Assembly: GCA_910588125.1 (NCBI GenBank)
Contig: CAJUPI010000027.1
Location: 1 to 37,170 of the forward strand
DNA: 37,170 nt
Reading direction: 5' to 3'
From: an uncultured Lachnospiraceae bacterium
Lineage (GTDB): Bacteria > Bacillota > Clostridia > Lachnospirales > Lachnospiraceae
The translations under genes and the position numbers were made by a program. The stretch's first letter is position 1. Each line of letters starts with the position of its first letter. Shown piece by piece: positions 23,241 through 31,435 of this stretch. The notes under the pieces are model-generated. The model saw only the letters and a program-made list of their open reading frames with translations, made no database searches and had not been told where the DNA came from.

Positions 23241-23269
23241 ACTATAGCATGATTTGATGATGGACTCAA
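23241..23269 (-). promoter_or_regulatory. Promoter of the thioesterase gene
   Basis: On the - strand TTGAGT (23269-23264) and TATAGT (23246-23241) are 17 bases apart. Related sequences GATAATCCATAAAAACTAT (23219-23237) and GATATATCTGTAAAAACTAT (23281-23300) flank the promoter as imperfect direct repeats, possibly regulator sites in this divergent region. Confidence 0.5.
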
Positions 23270-23331
23270 CGACAATACTTGATATATCTGTAAAAACTAT
23301 CAATTACAAATAAATGGATTGGAAGGAACGA

Positions 23332-23361
23332 TTGGATATTTGCAACTATTGACAGTATAAT
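23332..23361 (+). promoter_or_regulatory. Likely promoter of the CoA redox operon
   Basis: TATAAT at 23356-23361 with TTGGAT at 23332-23337, an 18-base spacer. A TTGACA at 23349-23354 overlaps the spacer but has no matching -10. The leader is A-rich and about 55 bases long. Confidence 0.45.
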
Positions 23362-23423
23362 AACAAACATAAACAACAAAGCAATAATAAAAATAAACAT
23401 GATTCAAAAAAGGAGGAACACAC

Positions 23424-24608
23424 ATGAGCAAGTTGACAAAGGAGCAATTCCAGGCTTATTTAAAGCAAATTCGCGAATTGGCAGAGGGACCGCTGGAGGA
23501 GATCCAGAAGGAAGTTGAAGTTACCAATAAGTTCCCTCAGGAATTCTACGATTTGGCGATTGCTAACGATCTGTATCGTTGTTCTCTTCCGGAAGAGTAC
23601 GGCGGCTGGGGCTTAAGCGAGCTTGAGATTCTGCAGGTACAGGAAGAGTTCTCCAGAGGACCGGGCGGAATGCGTATGCATCTCCATTATGCAATGGATT
23701 TGAACTGGAGAATCCTTGACGACTACGGCAGCAAGGAGCTGAAGGATGAGTACATGAGCAAATTCCAGGATAAATCCGTATTTACCTGCTTTGCTTTGAC
23801 CGAGGCTACCGGCGGAACTGGTGCTGATTTACATACCACTGCTGTAAAAGACGGCGATTATTATGTGCTGAATGGTGAGAAGACTCTGATTTCTCATACC
23901 GATTGCTGCGAATTTGCCTATGTAATCGCTGTGACAAATCCGGATTCCCACAAAGATGACAGACTGTCCGCATTCTTCGTACCGATGGATGCTCCTGGTT
24001 TTGAAGTGATCAATATGCCGCATATGATGGGTTGCCGCGGTGCAGGCCATGGCGAGCTGAAGTTCACCGATTGCAAGATTGACAAAAAGTACCTGCTGGG
24101 AAGAGAAGGCCAGGGCCTTGAGATCGCTATGCATTCCCTGTCTGTATCCCGTGCACATATCGCAGCCAGCAACCTGGGAATGGCTCAGAGAATGTTAGAG
24201 CTGTCCCTGCAGTATGCCGCTGACCGTGTAACCTTTGGCAAGCCGATCGGAACCCGTCAGGCTATCCGCTGCAAGATTGCCGATATGTCTATGATGGTAC
24301 ACGCTCTGCGCTGCATGGTTTATGATTTTGCAAAATCTTATGAAGAGGATCCGACTGGTGAGTACATTGAGGAGAAGGCAGCTATGTGTAAGCTGTACAG
24401 CATTGATACCACCAGAAAAGTCAGTGATGAGATGCTGGAGATCTTCGGTGGCGTAGGTTACTTCGAGGATTGCAAGTATGGCCCGGTAGAGCGTCTGTAC
24501 CGTGACTGCCGCGCAATGTGGCTTGAGGAAGGTGCTCCAACTGTTCAGAGAATCACCATTTCCAGAAACACCATCAAACATGGCGCCAAGATGGAGTATG
24601 TTCTGTAA
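23424..24608 (+). CDS. Acyl-CoA dehydrogenase family flavoenzyme (first copy)
   Basis: A 394-residue FAD enzyme that oxidises acyl-CoA or, working backwards with Etf, reduces enoyl-CoA. The N-terminal helical domain ends near LPEEYGGWGLSELEIL (residues 53-68). The middle domain has CFALTEATGGTGADLHTTA near 121-139 and GEKTLISH near 152. The C-terminal domain has RVTFGKPIGTRQAIRCKIADM near 267 and IFGGVGYFEDCKYGPVERLYRDCRA near 343-367, with the presumed catalytic Glu in WLEEGAPTVQR near 370. The usual E-P-x-AGSD loop reads EATGGTGAD, and the region before EG is WLEEGAPT instead of QIYEGT, so its acyl pocket probably differs from standard short-chain enzymes. AAAAGGAGGAACACAC precedes the ATG. 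A long hairpin separates it from the CoA-transferase gene. Confidence 0.88.
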   Translation: MSKLTKEQFQAYLKQIRELAEGPLEEIQKEVEVTNKFPQEFYDLAIANDLYRCSLPEEYGGWGLSELEILQVQEEFSRGPGGMRMHLHYAMDLNWRILDDYGSKELKDEYMSKFQDKSVFTCFALTEATGGTGADLHTTAVKDGDYYVLNGEKTLISHTDCCEFAYVIAVTNPDSHKDDRLSAFFVPMDAPGFEVINMPHMMGCRGAGHGELKFTDCKIDKKYLLGREGQGLEIAMHSLSVSRAHIAASNLGMAQRMLELSLQYAADRVTFGKPIGTRQAIRCKIADMSMMVHALRCMVYDFAKSYEEDPTGEYIEEKAAMCKLYSIDTTRKVSDEMLEIFGGVGYFEDCKYGPVERLYRDCRAMWLEEGAPTVQRITISRNTIKHGAKMEYVL

Positions 24609-24649
24609 TTAAGGCTTGATTTTTATAGGGCAAAAGCCGCTCGTTCAAA

Positions 24650-24686
24650 CAAGGTCATCAGGTTCGGACCGGACCTGATGACCTTG
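24650..24686 (+). terminator. Strong intercistronic hairpin after the first acyl-CoA dehydrogenase gene
   Basis: CAAGGTCATCAGGT (24650-24663) and ACCTGATGACCTTG (24673-24686) are perfect 14-bp arms around a 9-base loop. It is followed by CTGCTATTTC, not a real T-run, so partial termination or 3'-end stabilisation of the first cistron is more likely than full termination. Confidence 0.5.
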
Positions 24687-24752
24687 CTGCTATTTCAATC
24701 AAAACAGAATTATCGTGAATAGATTTATCAAAATAAATGGAGGAAATTGACC

Positions 24753-25979
24753 GTGAAACCATTACAGGGAGTAAAAGTAGTAGATTTGACCACTTATCTG
24801 GCAGCACCGACCACTGGCCGTGTCCTCGGCGAATGGGGAGCTGATGTCGTAAAAATCGAGTCGGCCAAAGGTGATCCGGCCAGAACCCAGGGCGCTGTAT
24901 TTAATATGCCGTTTACTGATGATGAGAATCTGGCATTCGATGTGGCCAATATGAATAAAAAGTTTATCACTTTGAATCTGAAAGATCCCAAGGGCCTTGA
25001 AATTGCTTATAAATTGCTGGCAGAAGCAGACGTGTTTTTGACCAACACCAGAACGAAGTCTTTGACAAAGCTGGGGCTGGACTATGACACTCTGAAGGAA
25101 AAATTCCCCAGGTTGATTTTCGCACAGGTGCTTGGCTACGGCGAAAAGGGCCCGGAGAAGGATACGGCAGGCTTTGACGTGACCTGCTACATGGCAAGAG
25201 GCGGCGTATTCGGTACGACAGTAAACCGCGGCGACGCACCCATGATCCCGACCAACGGATTTGGAGATTTCCAGGTATCTCTGGCATTGGCTTCTGGTAT
25301 TTGCGCTTCTCTGTATGCCCGTGAGAAGAGCGGCCAGGGCGACAAGATTACCATCAGCCTGCATCATTCTGCAGTATACGCCCTGAGCACAGGACTTATT
25401 TCTGCACAGTATGGCAATCAATATCCGAAGAACAGAAAAGAGGTTCCGAATCCGTTCAACAACGTATTCCGTACCAAGGATGGCAAATGGCTGGTATTGT
25501 GCTGTCCGGAATATGACAGAGATTATGAAAAGATTATGACTCTTCTGGGAAGAGAAGATATGATAGGCAATGAAAAATACATCCATTGTGCGGAGGTCAA
25601 CAATAACAAGCTGAACTCTGAAGTGACGGATATCCTGGATGCTGCTATGGCGAATTTTACCAGAGATGAATTGATGGCGAAATTCAAAGAAAATGATTTG
25701 GCATGTGAAGCTGCTTATGAGCCTTTGGATATCTATAAGGATGAGCAGGCGCATGCGAATAACGTATTGGCAAAGATTCCCTATCCGTCCGGTGAAAAAT
25801 TCATGCCTACCAATCCGGTGAATTTTGCTTCTATGGGTAATCCGGAATATGTGATCGGTGGTTCTCAGGGAGCTCATACCGTTGAATTGATGAAACATCT
25901 GGGCTATTCCGATGCTGAGATTGAGGAAGCACTGGCCAGTGGCGCAGCTACCGGCGAGACAAAGCTTAGAAAGCTGTAA
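24753..25979 (+). CDS. CaiB/BaiF (family III) CoA-transferase, FldA/HadA-like
   Basis: Transfers CoA between an acyl-CoA product and an incoming free acid, saving ATP in reductive acid pathways. It has 408 residues. The N-terminus GVKVVDLTTYLAAPTTGRVL and the segments GADVVKIES, TNTRTKSLTKLGLDYDTLKEKFPRLIFAQ and GYGEKGPEKDTAGFDVTCYMARGGV closely resemble what I know of FldA (cinnamoyl-CoA:phenyllactate CoA-transferase) and HadA. The Asp of AGFDV near residue 144 is the expected catalytic residue that forms the acyl anhydride. The start GTG at 24753 is chosen because GGAGG (24739-24743) lies nine bases before it; an in-frame TTG at 24747 is too close. No FldBC-type dehydratase or FldI activator follows. 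Confidence 0.88.
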   Translation: MKPLQGVKVVDLTTYLAAPTTGRVLGEWGADVVKIESAKGDPARTQGAVFNMPFTDDENLAFDVANMNKKFITLNLKDPKGLEIAYKLLAEADVFLTNTRTKSLTKLGLDYDTLKEKFPRLIFAQVLGYGEKGPEKDTAGFDVTCYMARGGVFGTTVNRGDAPMIPTNGFGDFQVSLALASGICASLYAREKSGQGDKITISLHHSAVYALSTGLISAQYGNQYPKNRKEVPNPFNNVFRTKDGKWLVLCCPEYDRDYEKIMTLLGREDMIGNEKYIHCAEVNNNKLNSEVTDILDAAMANFTRDELMAKFKENDLACEAAYEPLDIYKDEQAHANNVLAKIPYPSGEKFMPTNPVNFASMGNPEYVIGGSQGAHTVELMKHLGYSDAEIEEALASGAATGETKLRKL

Positions 25980-25994
25980 CCCAATGATTGAGAA

Positions 25995-26077
25995 GCAGCA
26001 GTAATTCCGGAGAACAGGAAAAGCATTATCATCTGCCGGGCTTGCCGGTGAAGATGATAGCGGGGAATTGCTGCTGC
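25995..26077 (+). repeat. Compound hairpin between the CoA-transferase and second dehydrogenase genes
   Basis: Outer arms GCAGCAGTAATTCC (25995-26008) and GGAATTGCTGCTGC (26064-26077) pair with one G-U. Inside, TTATCATCTGCCGG pairs with CCGGTGAAGATGATAG near 26026-26060. No T-run follows, so it is probably a processing or stability structure rather than a terminator. Confidence 0.55.
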
Positions 26078-26112
26078 CTTACGATGAATATATTAAGGAA
26101 AGGTGAGACGAT

Positions 26113-27255
26113 ATGAGTTTACTTTACACCGACGAGCAGAAAGAACTGCTTGCCATGGTCCGCGAGATGGCGGAAAACGAAATCAAGCCTTATGTTCAGG
26201 AAGCAGATGAAAAAGGTGAGTGCCCGAGAGAATTGTTTGACTGGGGATTCAAGATGGGGCTTCATATGCTGGAGATTCCGGAAGAATATGGCGGTACGGG
26301 ATTGAGCTATGAGACTACAGCTATGATTTTTGAAGAGCTGGCAAAGGTGGATGCCGGTTATGCCATCAGCTTTGTCACCTCTTTTGTTGCCTTGAGAAAT
26401 GTAATCCTGGCAGGTACTCCCGAGCAGGGAAAATACTTTGCAGATGTAGTAAAGCCAGGCAAATTTGCCGCGTTTGCACTGACAGAGCCGAATGCCGGAT
26501 CTGACCCGGGCGCCATGCGTGCAACGGCAGTTAAGGATGGCGATGATTACATACTGAACGGGAATAAGACTTTTATCACCAATGGCGCGCTGGCCTCCAT
26601 TATGGTCGGGTTTTTCAAGACCAGCCCGGAGAAAGGAAACCGTGGTATTTCGGCGTTTATTGTGGATGCGGATGCACCAGGCATTACGATCGGTAAACAT
26701 GAAAATAAGATGGGACTGCGCCTCTCCAATACCACAGATGTCACTTTTGAGAACGTGCGGGTAAAAGCTTCTGCCATGCTGGGGGAAGAGGGCAGTGGCT
26801 TTAAGCTGGCATTGAACGCATTGAACCTGTCCCGGGCATTTGTGGCAACCATGGCTGTCGGTATCATGCAGCGCGCTCTGGACGAATCGGTTAAATACGC
26901 CAAAGAGAGAAAACAGTTTGGCCAGCCGATTATCAATTTCCAGATGGTTCAGCAGATGTTAGCCGATATGGCGATTAAGATTGAGGCTTCCCGCTGCCTG
27001 GTGAATAACACCATGCGGATGATGGATAATGGCAGCCTGGTACGGAAAGAAGGTTCGATTACTAAGACTTTCGTATCGGATTGTGCACAGGAAGTAACCT
27101 CCAATGCCGTACAGATTTTCGGCGGATATGGGTACAGCAAAGAATATCCGGTTGAGAAGCTGATGCGTGACTGCAAGGTGTTCCAGATCTTCGAGGGTGC
27201 AAACCAGGTGCAGAGAATGACGATTGCCGGCGAGTTGAACCGGGAATACAAATAA
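26113..27255 (+). CDS. Acyl-CoA dehydrogenase, short-chain/AcdA type (second copy)
   Basis: A 380-residue FAD enzyme with the standard acyl-CoA dehydrogenase layout: IPEEYGGTGLSYE near residue 56, FALTEPNAGSDPGAMRATA near 118-136, NGNKTFITNGALA near 148, RKQFGQPIINFQMVQQMLADM near 269, and IFGGYGYSKEYPVEKLMRDCKVFQIFEGANQVQR near 333-366, with the catalytic Glu in the FEGAN position. It is much closer to butyryl-CoA dehydrogenase and clostridial AcdA than the first copy is. It lies directly before etfB and etfA, as in caffeyl-CoA, acrylyl-CoA and phenylpropionate reductase clusters, and is probably the enoyl-CoA reductase proper. AAGGTGAGACGAT precedes the ATG. Confidence 0.92.
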   Translation: MSLLYTDEQKELLAMVREMAENEIKPYVQEADEKGECPRELFDWGFKMGLHMLEIPEEYGGTGLSYETTAMIFEELAKVDAGYAISFVTSFVALRNVILAGTPEQGKYFADVVKPGKFAAFALTEPNAGSDPGAMRATAVKDGDDYILNGNKTFITNGALASIMVGFFKTSPEKGNRGISAFIVDADAPGITIGKHENKMGLRLSNTTDVTFENVRVKASAMLGEEGSGFKLALNALNLSRAFVATMAVGIMQRALDESVKYAKERKQFGQPIINFQMVQQMLADMAIKIEASRCLVNNTMRMMDNGSLVRKEGSITKTFVSDCAQEVTSNAVQIFGGYGYSKEYPVEKLMRDCKVFQIFEGANQVQRMTIAGELNREYK

Positions 27256-27279
27256 GACCATCGAGAAGGAGGAAGCAAG

Positions 27280-28068
27280 ATGAACATTGTTGTTTGTATT
27301 AAGCAGGTTCCGGATACGACAGAGATCAAGATCGATCCGGTGAAAAATACATTGATCCGTCAGGGTGTCCCGAGTATTATGAATCCCTTTGACAAGAATG
27401 CGTTAGAGACGGCATTGCAGCTGAAAGACGCATACGGCGGCAAGGTGGTAGCGATAGCCATGGGACCGCAGCAGGCAAAAGCAGTACTGCGCGAAGCCAT
27501 TTCTATGGGAGCGGATGAAGGTTATCTGGTAACCGACCGTGCATTTGGCGGTTCTGATACCTATGCAACCAGTTACATTCTTTCGCAGGCCATTGAAAAG
27601 CTGGGGCCGTTTGATGTGATTTTAGGTGGCAAACAGGCTATCGATGGTGATACGGGCCAAACGGCTCCCAGCATCGCAGAGCATTTGGGAGCAACTCGTC
27701 TGACCTATGTGCTGGATATGAAGGTGGATGGCGACAAAGTGGTTGCCCGCCGTCAGGTGGAGGAGGGGATTGAAGTTATCGAGACAAAATTCCCGGTTCT
27801 CTGTACGGCAACCAAGGAGAGCAACAAACCGCGTTATGCCACGGTGAGCCGGAAGCTGTATTCCCTGCGTTGCGATATTCCGGAACTGACCATTGCCGAT
27901 TTCCCGAACATTGATACCACGAAGATCGGCCTGAAAGGTTCTCCGACAAAGGTAAAAGCAACCTTTACCCCCAAGAGAACAGCAACCGGTGTCAACATCG
28001 AGGGCAACAGCCCGGCAGAGATGGCTGGCTCCCTGATCGACAAACTGGCAGAAGCCAAAGTACTGTAA
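27280..28068 (+). CDS. etfB: Electron transfer flavoprotein, beta subunit
   Basis: A 262-residue AMP/FAD-binding subunit of Etf. It begins MNIVVCIKQVPDTTEIKID and contains NPFDKNALETALQLKD near residue 36, the DRAFGGSDTYATSYILSQAI helix near 87-106, and ILGGKQAIDGDTGQTAPSIAEHLG near 114-137, all EtfB hallmarks. With EtfA it shuttles electrons between dehydrogenase flavins and carriers; clostridial EtfAB can also bifurcate electrons from NADH to enoyl-CoA and ferredoxin. GAGAAGGAGGAAGCAAG precedes the ATG. It lies 24 bases after the dehydrogenase gene and 13 bases before etfA. Confidence 0.95.
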   Translation: MNIVVCIKQVPDTTEIKIDPVKNTLIRQGVPSIMNPFDKNALETALQLKDAYGGKVVAIAMGPQQAKAVLREAISMGADEGYLVTDRAFGGSDTYATSYILSQAIEKLGPFDVILGGKQAIDGDTGQTAPSIAEHLGATRLTYVLDMKVDGDKVVARRQVEEGIEVIETKFPVLCTATKESNKPRYATVSRKLYSLRCDIPELTIADFPNIDTTKIGLKGSPTKVKATFTPKRTATGVNIEGNSPAEMAGSLIDKLAEAKVL

Positions 28069-28081
28069 GGAGGTTAAGACC

Positions 28082-29092
28082 ATGAGCTTTGAGACATGTA
28101 AAGATGTATGGGTATTTATCGAATGCTTCCAGGGCGAGCCAAAAAGCGTAGGGCTGGAGCTGCTGGGACAGGGAAGAAAGCTGGCCGATGGCTTAAAGCA
28201 ACAGCTCTGCGCTGTTGTCATCGGAAAAGACGTGGATGCCGCTGTGAAGGCTGCTGCTGAGTATGGCGCAGAAAAGGTCTATGTAGTGAAGGGCGATGAA
28301 TACGAGAACTACAGTGCGGATGCTTACGGCCATGCATTTTTAAAGCTGTGTGAGAAGTATGATCCCAATACGATTCTGGTGGGTGCTACGGTTAATGGCC
28401 GTGATTTGGGTTCCAAGCTGGCAGTCAGCCTGCATACCGGTTTGACAGCCGATTGTACGGCACTGAGCGTAGAAGAGGAAAGCGGCAATGTGGTGTGGGA
28501 GCGCCCGGCGTTTGGCGGAAACCTGTATGCTCAGATCCTGTGCAGTGAGACTCGTCCCCAGATGGGCACCTGCCGTCCCGGAGCATTCAAAAAGGGACAG
28601 CCAAATCCGGAGAATAAGCCAGAGATCATCGAGGAAGCGATTCATACCCCGGCAGAGCAGATCCGTACCAAAGTAGTTGAATTCATTAAGGCCGCCGAAG
28701 ATCAGGGAATGCGCCTGGATGAAGCAGATGTAATCGTATCCGGCGGCCGCGCAATGAAGAACGCAGAGAATTTTGCTGTATTGCAGGAGCTGGCTGATGT
28801 GCTGGGCGGAACCGTTGGCTGTTCCCGGGCAGCAGTAGATGCCGGCTGGATGCCACAGTCCCGCCAGGTAGGACAGACGGGCTCCACCGTTTCCCCGAAA
28901 ATTTATTTTGCCTGCGGCATCTCCGGTGCGGTTCAGCATGTGGCTGGCATGAGCGAATCCGGAACGATCGTGGCGATCAATAAAGACGAGACAGCGCCGA
29001 TCTTTGAAGTAGCCGATTATTGTATCGTAGGAGATCTGTTTGAGGTGGTTCCGGCACTGGTGAAAGAGCTGAAAGCGAGACAGCAGGCATAA
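28082..29092 (+). CDS. etfA: Electron transfer flavoprotein, alpha subunit
   Basis: A 336-residue FAD-binding subunit. The N-terminal half is EtfB-like (VWVFIECFQGEPKSVGLELLGQGRKLAD). The C-terminal FAD domain shows VIVSGGRAMKNAENFAVLQELADVLGG near residue 218-244, GCSRAAVDAGWMPQSRQVGQTG, YFACGISGAVQHVAGM near 277-292, and INKDETAPIFEVADYCIVGDLFEVVPAL. Unlike CarE of Acetobacterium caffeate reduction, there is no N-terminal ferredoxin-like domain with CxxCxxC, so iron-sulfur transfer would need another partner. AAGGAGGTTAAGACC precedes the ATG. Confidence 0.95.
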   Translation: MSFETCKDVWVFIECFQGEPKSVGLELLGQGRKLADGLKQQLCAVVIGKDVDAAVKAAAEYGAEKVYVVKGDEYENYSADAYGHAFLKLCEKYDPNTILVGATVNGRDLGSKLAVSLHTGLTADCTALSVEEESGNVVWERPAFGGNLYAQILCSETRPQMGTCRPGAFKKGQPNPENKPEIIEEAIHTPAEQIRTKVVEFIKAAEDQGMRLDEADVIVSGGRAMKNAENFAVLQELADVLGGTVGCSRAAVDAGWMPQSRQVGQTGSTVSPKIYFACGISGAVQHVAGMSESGTIVAINKDETAPIFEVADYCIVGDLFEVVPALVKELKARQQA

Positions 29093-29143
29093 AATAGTCT
29101 GTACTGTCAGACAGCTAACCGGCATAACGATAGGAGATCGATT

Positions 29144-30781
29144 ATGTTCGAAGAAAGAAAGATTAACGAGAAACAAAGAGAAGAGTATCGCAGGCTGGGA
29201 TACTGGAACGATCAGACATTGTTAGACTGCTGGGAAGCAACGGTTGAGAGATTTCCGGATCGGGAATACGTGGTAGATGACCGGGGATTCCGCTATACTT
29301 ACCGGCAGATGGACGAGGCGGCAGCAAGGGTGGCGGCATTCCTGGTAGAAACCGGGGTTCGCCCCCGTGATACCGTGTCCTATCAGCTGCCAATCTGGAG
29401 CGAGTTTGCCATGCTGACCATTGCCTGTTTTAAGGCAGGGGCAGTGGCGCATCCGATTGCCATGTCCTATGAGGAAAAGGAATTGGTCCGGAGTATGAAC
29501 GTGACGGAATCGAGAGTATATTTCGGACCGACCTTTTTCTATAAGACGGATTATGAGAATCGCATTCTCGCAGTGAGAGATCAGATTCCGACCTTGAAAA
29601 AAGTCGTTCTTTTAGATTATGTCAAGGAACGGCAGCATGATCTGCCGGTTCTTAAGGAGATTTTAGAAACTTATGAACCGTTAAAAAAGGATGAATGCGT
29701 CCATACACTGACCGGAGAGGACGTGGCGGTGATTCTGTGTACATCAGGGACCACCGGCGGGACTAAGGGGGTAATGCTGACTCACGATAATGTCCGTTAT
29801 AGTGAGGATACCTTTAACCGGGAGCTGAAGCTGACGGAGGAGGACATTATGTTTATGCCGGCTCCGCTCCACCATGCCACCGGGTTCCATCATGCAGTGA
29901 TTGCCACCATGCTTCATGGAGCTAAGCTGGTGTTGCAGCAGAAATATCATTGCCGGGCGGCAATCGATTTGATGAATCAGGAGAAATGCACCTATTCGAT
30001 GGGAGCGACGCCTTTTATCTATGACATTCTGCGGGAGCTGGATACGAACGGCGGGGCTTTGCCACATTTGAAATTCTATTTATGCGGAGGAGCTCCCGTA
30101 CCAGGCTATATGGTGCAGCGGGCATGGAAGTTCGGAATTCTGTTGTGCGAGGTGTATGGCTCTACAGAGAGTGTCCCTCATGTGTTTGTGCGTCCGGAGG
30201 AGGCGTTAGCGCTTAACGGGACGACCTCGGGAAGGGCGATGACAGGCATTGAGGTGAAGGTGGTGGATGATGACGGTAATGAGGTGCCGCCAGGCACACC
30301 AGGAGAGGAGCTGTCCCGGGGCCCCAGCGTATTTGTGGGATATTTGAAGGCGCGGGAGATTACGGATGGGGTGCTAGATGACGATGGCTGGTTTCACAGC
30401 GGAGACTTGTGCGTGATGGACGAGACCGGCAATATTCACATTATCGGCAGAAAGAAAGATATGATCGTCCGTGGCGGAGAGAATCTGAATTCCAATGAGA
30501 TTAATGATACGCTGGAGGGGTGTCCAGGAATGGGTGATCACACGATCATCGGGATGCCGGATGACCGGTTAGGAGAACGGATCTGTGCTTTTGCAGTACC
30601 GCTTCCAGGCGGAGAGAATCTATGTCTGGAAGATGTAATTGTTTATTTAAAAGGGAAGAACGTGCCAAAAAGGTTCTGGCCGGAACGACTGGAGCTGATT
30701 GACAGGATTCCTCATACAGGCAGTGGAAAAGTGAAGAAATATCTGTTGCGTGAGGAATTAAAAAAGAGAATGAAGGGATGA
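29144..30781 (+). CDS. Acyl-CoA ligase (AMP-forming), CaiC/CarB-like
   Basis: Activates a carboxylic acid to its CoA thioester via an acyl-adenylate. It has 545 residues. The AMP-binding P-loop is ILCTSGTTGGTKGVMLTHDN near residue 197-216. Other ANL motifs are PLHHATGFHHAV near 240, YLCGGAPVPG near 310, EVYGSTES near 332, DDDGWFHSGDLCVMDETGNIHIIGRKKDMIVRGGENLN near 410-447, and the C-terminal lysine in IPHTGSGKVKKYLLREEL near 524. Together with the CoA-transferase it would prime the pathway (ligase first, then CoA recycling), as described for CarB and CarA. AGGAGATCGATT precedes the ATG. The next gene begins 6 bases after its stop. Confidence 0.92.
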   Translation: MFEERKINEKQREEYRRLGYWNDQTLLDCWEATVERFPDREYVVDDRGFRYTYRQMDEAAARVAAFLVETGVRPRDTVSYQLPIWSEFAMLTIACFKAGAVAHPIAMSYEEKELVRSMNVTESRVYFGPTFFYKTDYENRILAVRDQIPTLKKVVLLDYVKERQHDLPVLKEILETYEPLKKDECVHTLTGEDVAVILCTSGTTGGTKGVMLTHDNVRYSEDTFNRELKLTEEDIMFMPAPLHHATGFHHAVIATMLHGAKLVLQQKYHCRAAIDLMNQEKCTYSMGATPFIYDILRELDTNGGALPHLKFYLCGGAPVPGYMVQRAWKFGILLCEVYGSTESVPHVFVRPEEALALNGTTSGRAMTGIEVKVVDDDGNEVPPGTPGEELSRGPSVFVGYLKAREITDGVLDDDGWFHSGDLCVMDETGNIHIIGRKKDMIVRGGENLNSNEINDTLEGCPGMGDHTIIGMPDDRLGERICAFAVPLPGGENLCLEDVIVYLKGKNVPKRFWPERLELIDRIPHTGSGKVKKYLLREELKKRMKG

Positions 30782-30787
30782 TTGTTC

Positions 30788-31342
30788 ATGATTGAACAGA
30801 AATTCGGGCCCAGAAGATGTCGGGATACCAGAAAGCCACTGGCAAACCAGTGTCCGGATGTTATATTTTACCGTTGTATGGAGTGCGGTGCTTTATTTCC
30901 GGTAACCGGAGGCAAGGCACTGGAAGAAAAGGAGATTATCTGCTGCGGCCAAAAGGCCAGCCGGTTAGAACCGGCAGATGCGGATACTGTCCGTGACCAG
31001 CTTCAGGTAACGTATCAAATCACCGGCGGATATAACGACAATGCGGTTCGGGTATCCTGGAAATATGCATCTCCGAAAAATCATCCGGAATGGATTTATT
31101 TAAAAACATTTACCGGCGGGTATTTGAAATATGTGGCACCAGAAAAACGCCCGCCGATGGTGTTTGCACTGGCAGACACGGATGCTTTTGCCTATTGCGA
31201 TGAAGATCCGTGTCTGGAATGTGTATTCCGATGTAAACGGGGATTTATAATTTATGTATTCGATGAGAGGGCAGGATTGATAGAGGTTCCTCTGGATAAG
31301 ATGAATGCCCAGTGGCAATCCGGAGCAAAAAACGAAAGCTAG
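30788..31342 (+). CDS. Desulfoferrodoxin-like protein with a desulforedoxin-type Cys4 site and degenerate superoxide-reductase centre
   Basis: A 184-residue soluble protein. Residues C30-x-x-C33 in YRCMECG and adjacent C52-C53 in IICCGQ reproduce the four-Cys iron site of desulforedoxin/desulfoferrodoxin. The remainder resembles the superoxide reductase fold: VRVSWKYASPKNHPEWIYLK and VAPEKRPPMVFAL, then DAFAYCDEDPC in place of the YCNxHGLW ligand motif. The Cys is kept, but the ligand His of that motif and most other iron-ligating His residues are absent; one His remains in KNHPEW. It therefore probably transfers electrons or senses redox rather than reducing superoxide. The start at 30788 follows GAAGGGATG and fits better than TTG at 30782. 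It is tightly linked to the acyl-CoA ligase gene. Confidence 0.6.
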   Translation: MIEQKFGPRRCRDTRKPLANQCPDVIFYRCMECGALFPVTGGKALEEKEIICCGQKASRLEPADADTVRDQLQVTYQITGGYNDNAVRVSWKYASPKNHPEWIYLKTFTGGYLKYVAPEKRPPMVFALADTDAFAYCDEDPCLECVFRCKRGFIIYVFDERAGLIEVPLDKMNAQWQSGAKNES

Positions 31343-31435
31343 ACAGGTGTTTTTTTACTCTTGATTGTTAAGAAAATGACAAAAACTATAGAAAAAACCT
31401 ATAAAGTTGGGAATTACCAGAAAGGGGTAAATGAT

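Noticed and set aside
23190..23303. N-terminal extension of the thioesterase
   Set aside because: It runs through the - strand promoter and lacks a ribosome site, while GGAGGT marks the start at 23189.
24762..25898. A 378-codon open frame antisense to the CoA-transferase gene
   Set aside because: Shadow frame; the sense gene has clear family motifs and a ribosome site.
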